Assembly (NCBI GenBank): GCA_003116975.1
Contig: BGKB01000283.1
Span: 1 to 60,295 of the forward strand
Length of the DNA: 60,295 bases
Reading direction: 5' to 3'
DNA from: Aurantiochytrium sp. KH105
Taxonomy: Eukaryota; Sar; Bigyra; Thraustochytrida; Thraustochytriidae
The notes beneath the pieces are model-generated. The model did no database searches. It saw nothing but the letters and a program-made list of their open reading frames with translations, and was not told where the DNA came from. Numbering within the stretch: position 1 is the stretch's first letter; every line of letters starts with the position of its first letter. The position numbers were made by a program, and so were the translations under genes. Positions 47,971-57,200 of the stretch are shown here, piece by piece.

Positions 47971-48948
47971 TGCATCTACATCTTGCCTGCTTCCGACACT
48001 CGTATTAGCCCCACCGCCACTGCGTTGCGACAGACCGCCGTCCTCGCGAAGCAGAGCGCAATGCGAAGCACCGCCTTCTTCAATAGATTCGCGAAAACCA
48101 CCTCCAAGCCGCTGCATTTGTTCGACTTCGCTCGCATGGAGGCGCTGAAGCTCGTCTACCTCAGCTTGATGTAGCTGACGCAGTCGATGCTTTTCCTTCG
48201 AGCGCAATGCCCGCTCTGCCTCAAGTTCGGCCTCGACGCGCTCAAGCTGGGCCTCGAGAAATCGCGCTGTTTTCTCCGCCTCTTGCGCGCGTCTCTGCCA
48301 ATATGCCGCTTCGTTCTGCGGAGCACTACTTGACGAAACCGAAGCACTGGAAGCGCTCGAAGAGATCCGTCTCCATGAACGAGAGGTTTCGAGACTTCGT
48401 GTCACACCAAAGTTGGTCCCGCGTCCCTTCGTACCAATATCCTCGTACATATCTGTTTCGTGCTCTCCATACTTGCTCTCCCGGCGTGATCGACCGTGTG
48501 GGTTCTTCCATGCTGCATTGGTACTGTTTTGTCCAAAGCTCGCGCCTCGTGGACGGTGACCACGAGGGGAAGACACAACCTTAAAGGTCGGGCTTTTCGG
48601 AGCACGAACGAGGAGATACGTCGGTAACGTGCTGAGTGGTCCCGCGTCAGGTACTTTGATAAATGGCTCGGAGAGCTCGCCTTCGTCAAGCTGCTTGATG
48701 AGAAGTCGGGCGTATGCATTGCGATTGCGACGCCATTCAAGACTCGACATGGGCTCGCAGAGTTTATCGAGCCATTGCCGAACTCGTATTTTCGTGTGCC
48801 GCGTCGACTCGATGCGGTCTTTGCGGTCATCGAGGTGTTCAAGCAGAACCACGAACTCCTCGTCGCCTCTTTTGAGCGACGCGTCGTACTGCGCCTGTCG
48901 CGCGTGGAACTCAGCCTGCCGGTGCGGTTCGTCATGCTCGTCAATCTC
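47845..48948 (-). CDS. DUF4485-domain protein (CEP112-like N-terminus)
   Basis: The frame encodes a DUF4485 domain, also found in the centrosomal protein CEP112: RVRQWLDKLCEPMSSLEWRR, then NRNAYARLLIKQLDEGELSEPFIKVPDAGPLSTLP. A Ser-rich linker, a coiled coil (about 200-280 from the left end, YWQRRAQEAEKTARFLEAQLERVEAELEAERAL) and an acidic C-terminus follow. The 5' end is unresolved: the frame stays open to 48948 without ATG. Upstream, an ATG at 49102 leads to a donor-like AAGGTACGT and a TTTTTTTTCAG acceptor near 48992-48993, but the joined frame then needs a second intron (possible GTGAGA donor near 48952) or a base correction. Likely role at basal body or centrosome, by family. Confidence 0.72.
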   Translation of the reverse strand, partial: EIDEHDEPHRQAEFHARQAQYDASLKRGDEEFVVLLEHLDDRKDRIESTRHTKIRVRQWLDKLCEPMSSLEWRRNRNAYARLLIKQLDEGELSEPFIKVPDAGPLSTLPTYLLVRAPKSPTFKVVSSPRGHRPRGASFGQNSTNAAWKNPHGRSRRESKYGEHETDMYEDIGTKGRGTNFGVTRSLETSRSWRRISSSASSASVSSSSAPQNEAAYWQRRAQEAEKTARFLEAQLERVEAELEAERALRSKEKHRLRQLHQAEVDELQRLHASEVEQMQRLGGGFRESIEEGGASHCALLREDGGLSQRSGGGANTSVGSRQDVDAYDSEPDAAADLNSSAFFEYLSGFEASAARLIAGEEDVLSAF

Positions 48949-49252
48949 TCACTTGCTCGCCCTGCTTTATTCTCCCGTCAAGCGCTTCACTGAAAAAAAA
49001 CAAACTCTCCTTACGTACCTTGGCAGACCGGGACGCCGGCAACGCTCCAGTGATGCCGCTGGCGCTGTCTGCGCGCGCGCGCGCGTACCGTGCTGCGCTC
49101 ATTTTGTTTTTCGTTTTGCTCAGTTTCGAGGGAAAAAACGGTTGCGGCGACCCGTCTCACCTCATAGGCCAATTAGCGGTCGATCAGTGAGTCAATCTCT
49201 TTGTCATTTCTTTGCGAGATCGGGCAACACAAAACTCTTTCATTTTATCATG
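48949..49252. other. 5' region of DUF4485 gene and 3' end of HOOK gene
   Basis: Holds the candidate first exon (ATG at 49102) and short pyrimidine-tract intron of the DUF4485 gene, and a (GC)n run at 49071-49085. Confidence 0.4.
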
Positions 49253-51968
49253 TTATTGCTGATTACATTGCTCTCCGTCTGCGTTTTCGTCAAGAGCTTG
49301 GCGCGTTGCAGGTGCAGAAGAAAAGGCTTGCTGACGATGAGGTCGCGCGGCGGCACTCGCCTGGCACTCCCCACTTGAAGATTCTTCGGGCTTGTTGCTG
49401 CGACTGCTGTTAGTGCTACCACTGGTATTGTTGAGGTCGCGCTCGCGTAATGGCTGCGGCTTGATCTGATGCTGTTGCTGCTGTTGCTGCTGTTGCTGAG
49501 GTTGCTGATGCTGCGCGTACTTTGCAGAGCGCTCAAGCTTGAGACGCAAACTCGTGTTTTCCGCGTTGAGATCTTCGTTGCTCTGTTCCAGCTTTTGCAT
49601 ACGATTTTCGGCCTCTGTACGCGCCATGACTTCGCTTGTCTTGGCCATGGTAAGCATATTCATCTGCTTTCGAAGATCCTGGATCTCCGACTCGTAATTG
49701 CGCACCATTTCGGAAACCCCCTTACTCGGACGTAACGCCCCACCCGAGCCACCCGAGGTCTGCGCACGCTCACGCAACTGAGCGTTGTCAGCGAGAAGCT
49801 GCTCGTTCTGCGCCGCAAGCCGCTGCATATCAGCAATCAAGTCCTCGCTTCCGACCGCACCGCCAGACGCATCGCCGCCAGACGCATGGCTCCGCTGCAC
49901 TTGCACACTCTTGAGTTGCCTCCGAAGCTGATTGACCTGGTAGCTGAGCTCGCCCGCCTTGAGTCTGTACTTTTCGCACTGCTTCTCCGAAGCCATAAGG
50001 TTCTCATGCTCCTGATTCAGTCGGGCCTTGCCATGCTCTATTTGAGACTCCAGCGCGGCGATGCGAGCCTCCAGCGACGCATTTGATTCTTCGAGTACGT
50101 GCTCGCGTTCCATTGCTTCGTCCCGTGCTTGGCCGTGCGCTTTCTGCTCGCTCTCTAGCTCAATACGGAGAGCTTCAAGCTGCTCGTTGCTTGCAGAGTG
50201 GTTTGCCATGTACTCTTCAAGCAGACCTCGTGTTTTGAGAAGATCAGCCTCCACTTCGAGGCGTTGGTACACAAGCTGCTCGACCCGTGCTGCAGAAGCC
50301 GTCTCTTCTGCCAAAAGCGCTGCGAGTTTTTCCTTTTCAGAGGTTTCGACAAGGTAAGCAAGCTCGGCTTCGTGCCGCGTCGCTGCTTCGTGCGCACGCT
50401 CCCGTGCAGCTGTCAGTTCGACATCGAGACGACCTGCCTCAGCTTGCCACTGGTCACCGCGCTTGACAGCCTCGCGCAAATCACGCTGAAGACGATCGTT
50501 GACCCCGCCCAAACTGTCAGCGTCCAGGCGCAGTTTGGCAAGGTTCTCCTCGCTATGCGCAGAAAGCTCGTGGCGCAGTCGCGCTGTCTCCTTGCGCAAG
50601 GTTTCTAATTCTTCGCGCACCTTGGGGTTTAGCTCCGAGATACCGAGGACTTGCGCGGGTTCGTCGTCGTCTTCGTCGCGAACCCCAGCAAGACTCGACT
50701 GCAGAGAGCGGTTCTCCTCGAGCGTTGCTGTCTCGTTGCGGCGCAAGGCATCACGCTCGCTGCGCAAAGCGTCCACCTCTTGCATCTTTTCTTCGAGCAA
50801 GACGTTGGTCTCATTGGTCTTGATCTGAGCGTCAACAAGAGCATTCTTGTACGTTTGTAAATCCTGCCTCAACTTGGCGACGTCTTGAGCCTTTTGCTCT
50901 GCTTCCAGATTCTTGGTGAGAAGAGCTTCGTTTGATGCTTCGAGATCCGCCACGCGCTGCGCCAAGTCGGAAGAGGCATTCACCTTCTCACGAAGTTTGG
51001 CAATGGTAGCGTCTTTCTTCGACACATCTCTGGCTTGCGACTTGAGCACCTCAAGCTGGTCACGGAGGTCACCGACGTCTCCAGTCTTTTCTCGGAGCTC
51101 ATCAAGAGCAGCTTGTAACTGAGTCACCTGTGCTGTCTTGGCCTCAAGACCCGCCGTCAGAGCAGTTTGGGCCTCTTGCGCCGCTTCTTCCAGTTCGAGC
51201 TCGCGTCTACGAAGGGCCTCGCGCGCCTCTTGTCTCACCCGCGCAAGCTCGGTATTGTGATCTTCGATCTGGCGCTGTAGCTCCTCATTGTCAAGAAGAA
51301 GTCGCCGGTTGCTCGCTCGATTGCTCGACCGCTTGCCGGATCGCTGCGCCGGGGTGAACGGAGAATCCATCGGACTCGGTGGTGGAAGCTCCTTGGCAGC
51401 TGCAATTCGTTTCAGCGCCTGATCCACTTCAAGCATGAGAAAGTGCTGGGTCCCGGCCTCAAGGTCCATAATCTGCGCCACGCTCGACTCCTTTACCGGA
51501 CCTTGTACCGCATAACCAAGAAGCACCTGGATCACCTCGGCGACATGATGAGCGGGATTCTCGAAATACTTTCCCGAGAGAACTTTCTGTTTCGTTTCCA
51601 GTAGTGTCTCTAAGCGATGCACCACTGCGTCAAGAGTACTCAGTGCTGGGCCTTGTGCATTCGAGCTGTTCGAGTGCAAACGAGGGGACTACTGTCAGTT
51701 TTCGCTTTATTTCTTGCATTGAAGCCCAAAACACAACGCAAGACCAAAGAGCCGTCCAGAGAGCGCGAGTGGCGTGTTCGCAAAGCAAAAGCTTCTCATT
51801 CTTTGTCTGCTCGCTGCACGGGCATGGTGAAACGTACATGTTCTGCAAAACTTGGCCCAGCACGCGGCCATCTTGCAGCTCCTCGAGGCGCCCGCAGTCT
51901 TCGTCCGCGACGACATTCACCCAGTCGAGGAGACCCTGCACGTGGTCATCGCTTCGCGCGTTCGACAT
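49253..51968 (-). CDS. HOOK-family microtubule/cargo adaptor, two exons
   Basis: Exon 1 is 51838-51968 and exon 2 is 49253-51665, joined across a 172-bp intron, giving 847 residues. Exon 1 begins MSNARSDDHVQGLLDWVNVV and contains LQDGRVLGQVLQN, the first half of the HOOK/CH-like domain. Exon 2 continues it: VVHRLETLLETKQKVL, HVAEVIQVLLGYAVQGPVKE and VAQIMDLEAGTQHFLMLEV, matching the second half in human HOOK proteins. From about residue 165 on it is a long coiled coil, then a Gln-rich segment from a CTG-type repeat (49466-49512) and a Ser/Asn-rich tail. HOOK proteins link dynein/dynactin to cargo such as endosomes. The upstream in-frame ATG at 52043 adds only leader-like residues. Confidence 0.88.
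51666..51837 (-). other. Intron of HOOK gene
   Basis: Starts with GTACGT at 51837 and ends with CAG at 51666-51668. Removal joins Gln-Asn-(AT) to (C) and restores one frame across the HOOK domain. In-frame stop codons lie inside (TGA, TAA). Confidence 0.8.
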
Positions 51969-52364
51969 GCTTTTGCCGCGGTCTTGCCACTCCAGCCGCC
52001 GAGCCCTTCCGTCGGATAGGCACGCAGGCACGCACGCAGGCACGCAAGCGGCAAATGTTGTTTTGCTCGACTGGGTCGGTTCGCCGGTCGGGCTCCGAGT
52101 CGACGGTTATCGGGTCTTACAAGCTTGACTGTCGCCGATGTTTCCGATTGGCTTGCAGAGGGCGATTTTTCACCTCGAGACGACAAGTATAAAGCAACTT
52201 GCCGTATGCGCACAGGCGCGGAATGTTTGCGAGGAATTGACTGTGAGAGCAAGAGAGATCATTTCGAAGGGTCAACAGAAGCAACTGGCTTCGCACTCGC
52301 ACAACTTGAAACCTGATTTTTTAGCAAACAAAAAAAAAAAAGAACGAAAGAACTTTGATGCTTC
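51969..52364. other. Spacer between HOOK and the interrupted membrane-protein gene
   Basis: CAGG/CACG repeats at 52020-52050. No gene. Confidence 0.5.
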
Positions 52365-53126
52365 TTACACCTCAATGTCGTCAGAGTCAGAGTCCTGAGC
52401 CGCATCCACGCGGCCATTGTCAAACTTGGGATTCACAGCAGCGGACATGGGACCAAACTTCTTCCTCCAAGCAGCAATACGGCGATCCGTCTCGTCTTCG
52501 ATAGTCTCGCCCTGAGCGTTCCGCGCGCCAGTGTAGTATCGCAAGATCGTGCACAAGAGACCCGAGCGTTCGTCGTTCTCTTCATCTTTTGCCGGAGCAA
52601 AGATTGACGTTGGGGCGCTGCCTTCTGGCACAGCCGCAGCGTCGCCGGGCACGGTCCGCGTACAGAATTGCATGAAGCGGATGACAATCTGTGGCCACGA
52701 GCGTGGTCTCGCATCAGATCGAGACATGTGGTACGCCGCAAAGTAGCGATCGCTTATGGCGACGTCCGCGATGACGAAAAAGAGAACTGCAACAAAGTAG
52801 TGCAGAAAGACAGCAAGGAAAACAAAGGCAATACCTGGCTCGAGTTCGGAAGCCGTCGAGAGGCACTTGGCATTTTCCTCCTCGAGAATAAGCAAAGAAA
52901 AGCTCGCTTGAAGACTCTCGCACAAATCATCCGTGATGACCTCGGACACGTAATTGACATAGACCTCGACAAGAGGACCAATGACAAAAGTGATGGAGAC
53001 TAGCGTGAGCACTGCGAGATCGAGGCCAGCCCAGTACATGACAATGCGTTGCATCGAGGCAAGCTGACGTAAGCTGCGCAGCGTAAGTGGCATTATCAGA
53101 GTGGCAATCATGAGCGCAAGCTGGAA
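52365..53126 (-). pseudogene. Severed C-terminal part of large PqiA-like membrane protein
   Basis: 253 codons after the transposon junction, in the same frame phase as the gene at 54288-59921 once the element is removed. It encodes two to three membrane helices (LALMIATLIMPLTLRSL, YWAGLDLAVLTLVSITFVIGPL, IAFVFLAVFLHYFVAVLFFVIADV) and an acidic C-terminal tail ending DSDSDDIEV. The PLTLRSLRQLASMQRIVMYW block parallels the same point in the first PqiA-like half of the upstream part, supporting a two-repeat structure. On its own it has no start except an ATG inside the transposon end, so it should not be made unless the element is spliced out or read through. Confidence 0.8.
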
Positions 53127-53128
53127 TA

Positions 53129-54293
53129 GGGTAAAACCTCCGATTAGCACATCACACCGATTTGCTACAGAATCGGCGCCCGAGAAATCGTATAGGAGTT
53201 AACTACTACTCACTAAGACCATGTTGTAAATCAATGGTATTTTTTTATAGGCCATAAAATAAGCCTAATAAGCCGGCCAATACATTTGTATGAGAAAACG
53301 TGTATCAATGGATTCCTGGCGGCCGAAGGACATGTACGATCTCGAGCGACTTAAAGGCATCGAGGCTCAAGACAAGTCCCGTGAGGCTGCAATCAAGGCG
53401 AAGAAACAGAAGACGGTCAAACAATTCGTTGAAGAAGCAGGTGTCCGCGCTTTCCTACTCCAATAAGGATTTCTCGTTCGAGTTTGCGCGAGACGACAAG
53501 ATTACAAAAACAAAACTCATGGAGGTCCTACAACTCGCAGGGAAACGTGTTTCGATTCAGCGGTCTCGGCCAGAGCTGCTGGAGCTTGTACGTTCCCTCT
53601 CTGCAAGCTCAGAGGAACATGTCTCAGAAGAGGCGAGCTCATCACGCGAACCAAACCCTCCTCAGAACGCTGATGAAGTTCCAGCTGGAACGTCGGAGAG
53701 CGTTCCGGATACAATGGAAGAGGAGGATCTCGTGAAAGCGGCACTTTTTGCAAACGCTGCTCTTTCTGGGTACACAGGCGGCAAGCTAAACGTTGCCATT
53801 TGGTGAGCTACTTGACCAAGATCAAACAATGGGATAAAAACCTTCCTTGGCAAGCCAAACGTGCACAACTTTTTAGCATGACCGTAGAGTTCATTCGATC
53901 ACTCCCTGAGATCGCTAATCCTGGCCTATGTCAGCTGGAATCGTCGCCACAAGCGAAATAGATAGTAAAGGTGTCTCGTAGAGAAAAGTAACACTAGACC
54001 AATTCCGGTAAAAGCAAACCAATACAAAACTACGTATGTTCTTAAAACCAGACTCAGAAGCATTGCGCAAAATCTGCGTGTGGAAATCATAGGTCGGTGG
54101 CTCCGTGGCGAGGAAAAATCTGCAAACTATAATTGATCTCAAGCAACACCAATCGACTGAGTTCGTTCACTGATCAAACTACGAGCTCTCCATGCTCGTT
54201 CGCACGCTCTACACGACTCCTACAACCAAAAGTTGATTTTTGATCGAAAAATGATTTTTCTAACATTGATGTTGAAAATCGGAGGTTTTACCC
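53129..54293. mobile_element. TIR DNA transposon, copy 2, inserted in a coding region
   Basis: 1165 bp with the same 17-base inverted ends as copy 1, flanked by TA (53127-53128 and 54294-54295). Differences from copy 1 are few and lie mostly near 53810, 53875 and 53967-54045. The insertion point is inside a codon of the large minus-strand membrane-protein gene (GTA, whose TA is the target). Confidence 0.93.
53300..53806 (+). CDS. Element-internal ORF, copy 2 (unknown protein)
   Basis: 168 codons with the same translation as the ORF in copy 1, including the same overlap with an upstream frame (from 53290) and the same protein-like continuation in that phase after the stop. The breaks therefore predate the split of the two copies, meaning both were moved by a transposase encoded elsewhere, or the breaks are not real breaks (introns or programmed shifts). 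Confidence 0.4.
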   Translation: MYQWIPGGRRTCTISSDLKASRLKTSPVRLQSRRRNRRRSNNSLKKQVSALSYSNKDFSFEFARDDKITKTKLMEVLQLAGKRVSIQRSRPELLELVRSLSASSEEHVSEEASSSREPNPPQNADEVPAGTSESVPDTMEEEDLVKAALFANAALSGYTGGKLNVAIW

Positions 54294-57200
54294 TACGGGC
54301 GCCAGCAGAAAGACCACAAAGTACAATACCTGAAGATAAACGATGCGGAAGGAATCGACGGGCTCTGAACGGTGCGGCGAGAGGCCAATCCGCTCCCCAA
54401 AGTCGATCATGGAAAAAGTTCGAATGTGCAGGGACTCGTCCGCCGGAATGGTCGGCGATCCATCTGAAATCTCCTGCATCGCCAAACCAAGAACACCCGT
54501 GATACGAAAGGTGATCACCGGGACCGAGATGGCCACGATCACGAGAACCATATCCAGCGCAATCAGTGCAACCAGCGTATACATCTTGACGGGCTCCATC
54601 TCGCGCACCTGGCCCTCTCGATCTCTGCCAAGAAACCGATGCCGCATTAGCGCGCGTTTCGAATAGGCAGCGATAGTCGCTGCCTCAGACTTGAAGCCAT
54701 CGATGTCATCCAGTCGCCGTTTGTTCCTGCCCGTCAGCTGGTGGTGCAAAAACGACACGTAATGCGACAAAAGAAGCGTAAAGACGCCAATGAGCGTGAC
54801 GAGGGTGAGGCCGCGTTCGGGTGCCACATTGAGCTCTGCGCTGAGCAGGCCTTCGGGGAGAAACTCGAGCTCGTTGTAGTCGGCGAGCGTGAACGAGGTG
54901 TATAGCACAGCAATCGTCACGGCCAGAATGAAGACAATCACAAACGCGATCTTGCCCGTCACCTCAATGATGCGTAACAAAAGATGCTTGTAGCCAAGAG
55001 GTAAAATCGTGTGTGGTGTGAACCAGACAACCAAGATACCAGCATTGAGAGCGACCGGCATGACCAGCGTCGAGAGCGCTAGCAGTATGGCGATGATCTT
55101 GCTCAGATCTTGCCAGATCGAGTTGACCAAGAGCCCCACCGTAAGCGGGACGAGCTCAATGTATTGCGTCTCTGCGCCTAGAATCTCGAGCTTGAGGAGA
55201 ATTGTTAGAGCTCCAGAGTACAGATTTGCCCAGACCACGAGCGCAAAGTTGAAGGCTACCACGGCCGGGACGATGATTTTGGCGCGTCGCGTCGTGGTCG
55301 GATGCTGAAAGAGCGCCTTGGAAGCGAGTGCAGTGTTTGTGAGTACCTGAGCGAGATCTGTATGGTCGTCCGCGTCTTGGAGATTCGCAAGCAAGGCCTG
55401 TTTACGGCGCATCTTATGAACAGGATACACACAGGCATACGCAACGGTGCACGCGAGCGTAACTCCAGCAAAAGAGATACCAAGTGTGGTCGCAATCGTC
55501 GTCGTCTCTGGCTCCGCCTCCAAAAAGTTGACCAAGAGGTCGAGAAGCTCGTCGCACGTAATGTGCGCAGTGGCCAAGTAGACGTCAACAATTTCTTGTG
55601 CATTGACCTCGATCAGGTAGTCTGTGGTGAAAACAACCAGATTTTGCAAAAGGCCCGCAAGCTGCGCCCCGTTCTCATTCTCAAAGGCAACCTCCTCAAA
55701 GGGGCGGAGCATTGGCAAATCGCAGGAAAGGCACGATGCGTACAAATCCAGCGAGCTCGCAGAAAGATTAAGCGCAAGCGGCGCAAACTCTTCCACGGGA
55801 ATGACGAGACAGGCGACTTGATCGAGTGAGGAAAGAGTCGCAAACCGCAGTTCCAGCGCTGACGTCAGATTCACCTTGAGGCGAACCCAGAATCCAAAAT
55901 CAAAGTCTGACACGCTCAACTTGACGTCGAGCTTGTTGTTGGATATCGGCTGGTCTTGTAAGAGACCGCGCGCGTTCACCTCGAGCGTGAAGCCGAGTGA
56001 GGCCTTGTCTGGGATTTTCAGGCGAGTTAAAGTTTCGTACGGCGCCTCCGTCGGCACAGCTGGTAAAAGCTCCGAGATTTGAAGGTTTTCGAGGCGTACA
56101 TTCGCAATTCCCAGATCGAGCGTTCCGTAAGAGGTCCCGTAATAAAGGAGAGGGACGTCTGCAAAATAGAGCTGCTCGTCGCGTTCCTCGGAGAAAAGGA
56201 TGGCTGTGCTCACGGCTGCGTCGAGCGCCGCATTGAGGCTTGCGTAATCATCACTAATCGCCACCTGCGACCAGAGGTCTTGGAGAAGAAGCCAATCAGG
56301 CGATTCGCTGAATCGCAAGATTCCTGCGTGCGTGGGCTCAATGTCACTGGCGTCTGGGCACTCGGCCACGTCTGCAAGCTCCGCGAGGTAGTCGTTGATA
56401 TACGTTCGAAAACAGTTCTGAGCAATGTTCTCAATGGCGCCTTTGTAAAAGTCCACGGCGAGAAGGGTAAAGGATTCGATGAGCAGCTCCACCTCGGTAG
56501 AAACAAGTTCATGATTACGCGAGGCAACCGTAACGGTTTGCAAGTCGTTGATTCGAATTCCGAGCTCATGGATAAGAAGACCATTTGTGTGGAACGAAGA
56601 AACCGCGCAGTCAAGAGCAGAGTCCGCGAGACCAAGAGCCTGCGTGTCATCATCCACCGTGAAGAAATGACCCAAGGTGAGATTGCCAATGTGTGAGGGA
56701 TTGAAAGCGGTAAGTAACTGCAAGGAAAACTCAAAGTCGACGAGCTGAAAGCCAAAGTCGACCTCTTCACGAACAGTCTCGAGACTGGGCTCGCCCACCG
56801 CGTAGCCTGGCACTTCAAAGACTGTCTCGATCGAGACGTCGAGAGGCACCGTCTCGTTAAAGGAGACTGCGTACGAGGTGACGTAGGCCCCCTGCGGCTG
56901 GAAGACATCAAATTGCTGAACCAAGCGATTCACCTTGCTGATGCGAAGCGTGCCAAGATCAAAGTAAGTCCATTTGAGGCCGACGAGGGCAAGGGAAAAT
57001 ACAAAGTCGACATCGCCGTCGTCGTCGAGAACAAATGCGTCTGCAAGCACACTCCCTGAATTGTTCGCGAGGACCTTGAGCGCAGCCGAAAGTCCTCCAT
57101 CCAAAGTGATGCGGTCGACGAGCTCGGCGAGAAGCTCGACGACGGTAGACTGCGAGAGGTCAAAGACGTTGTCTGGATCGTCGACAATGACATTGCTCTG

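Noticed and set aside
52365..53150. Independent 261-residue membrane protein starting inside the transposon end
   Set aside because: Its first codons are the inverted repeat; the frame is better explained as the severed end of the gene at 54288-59921.
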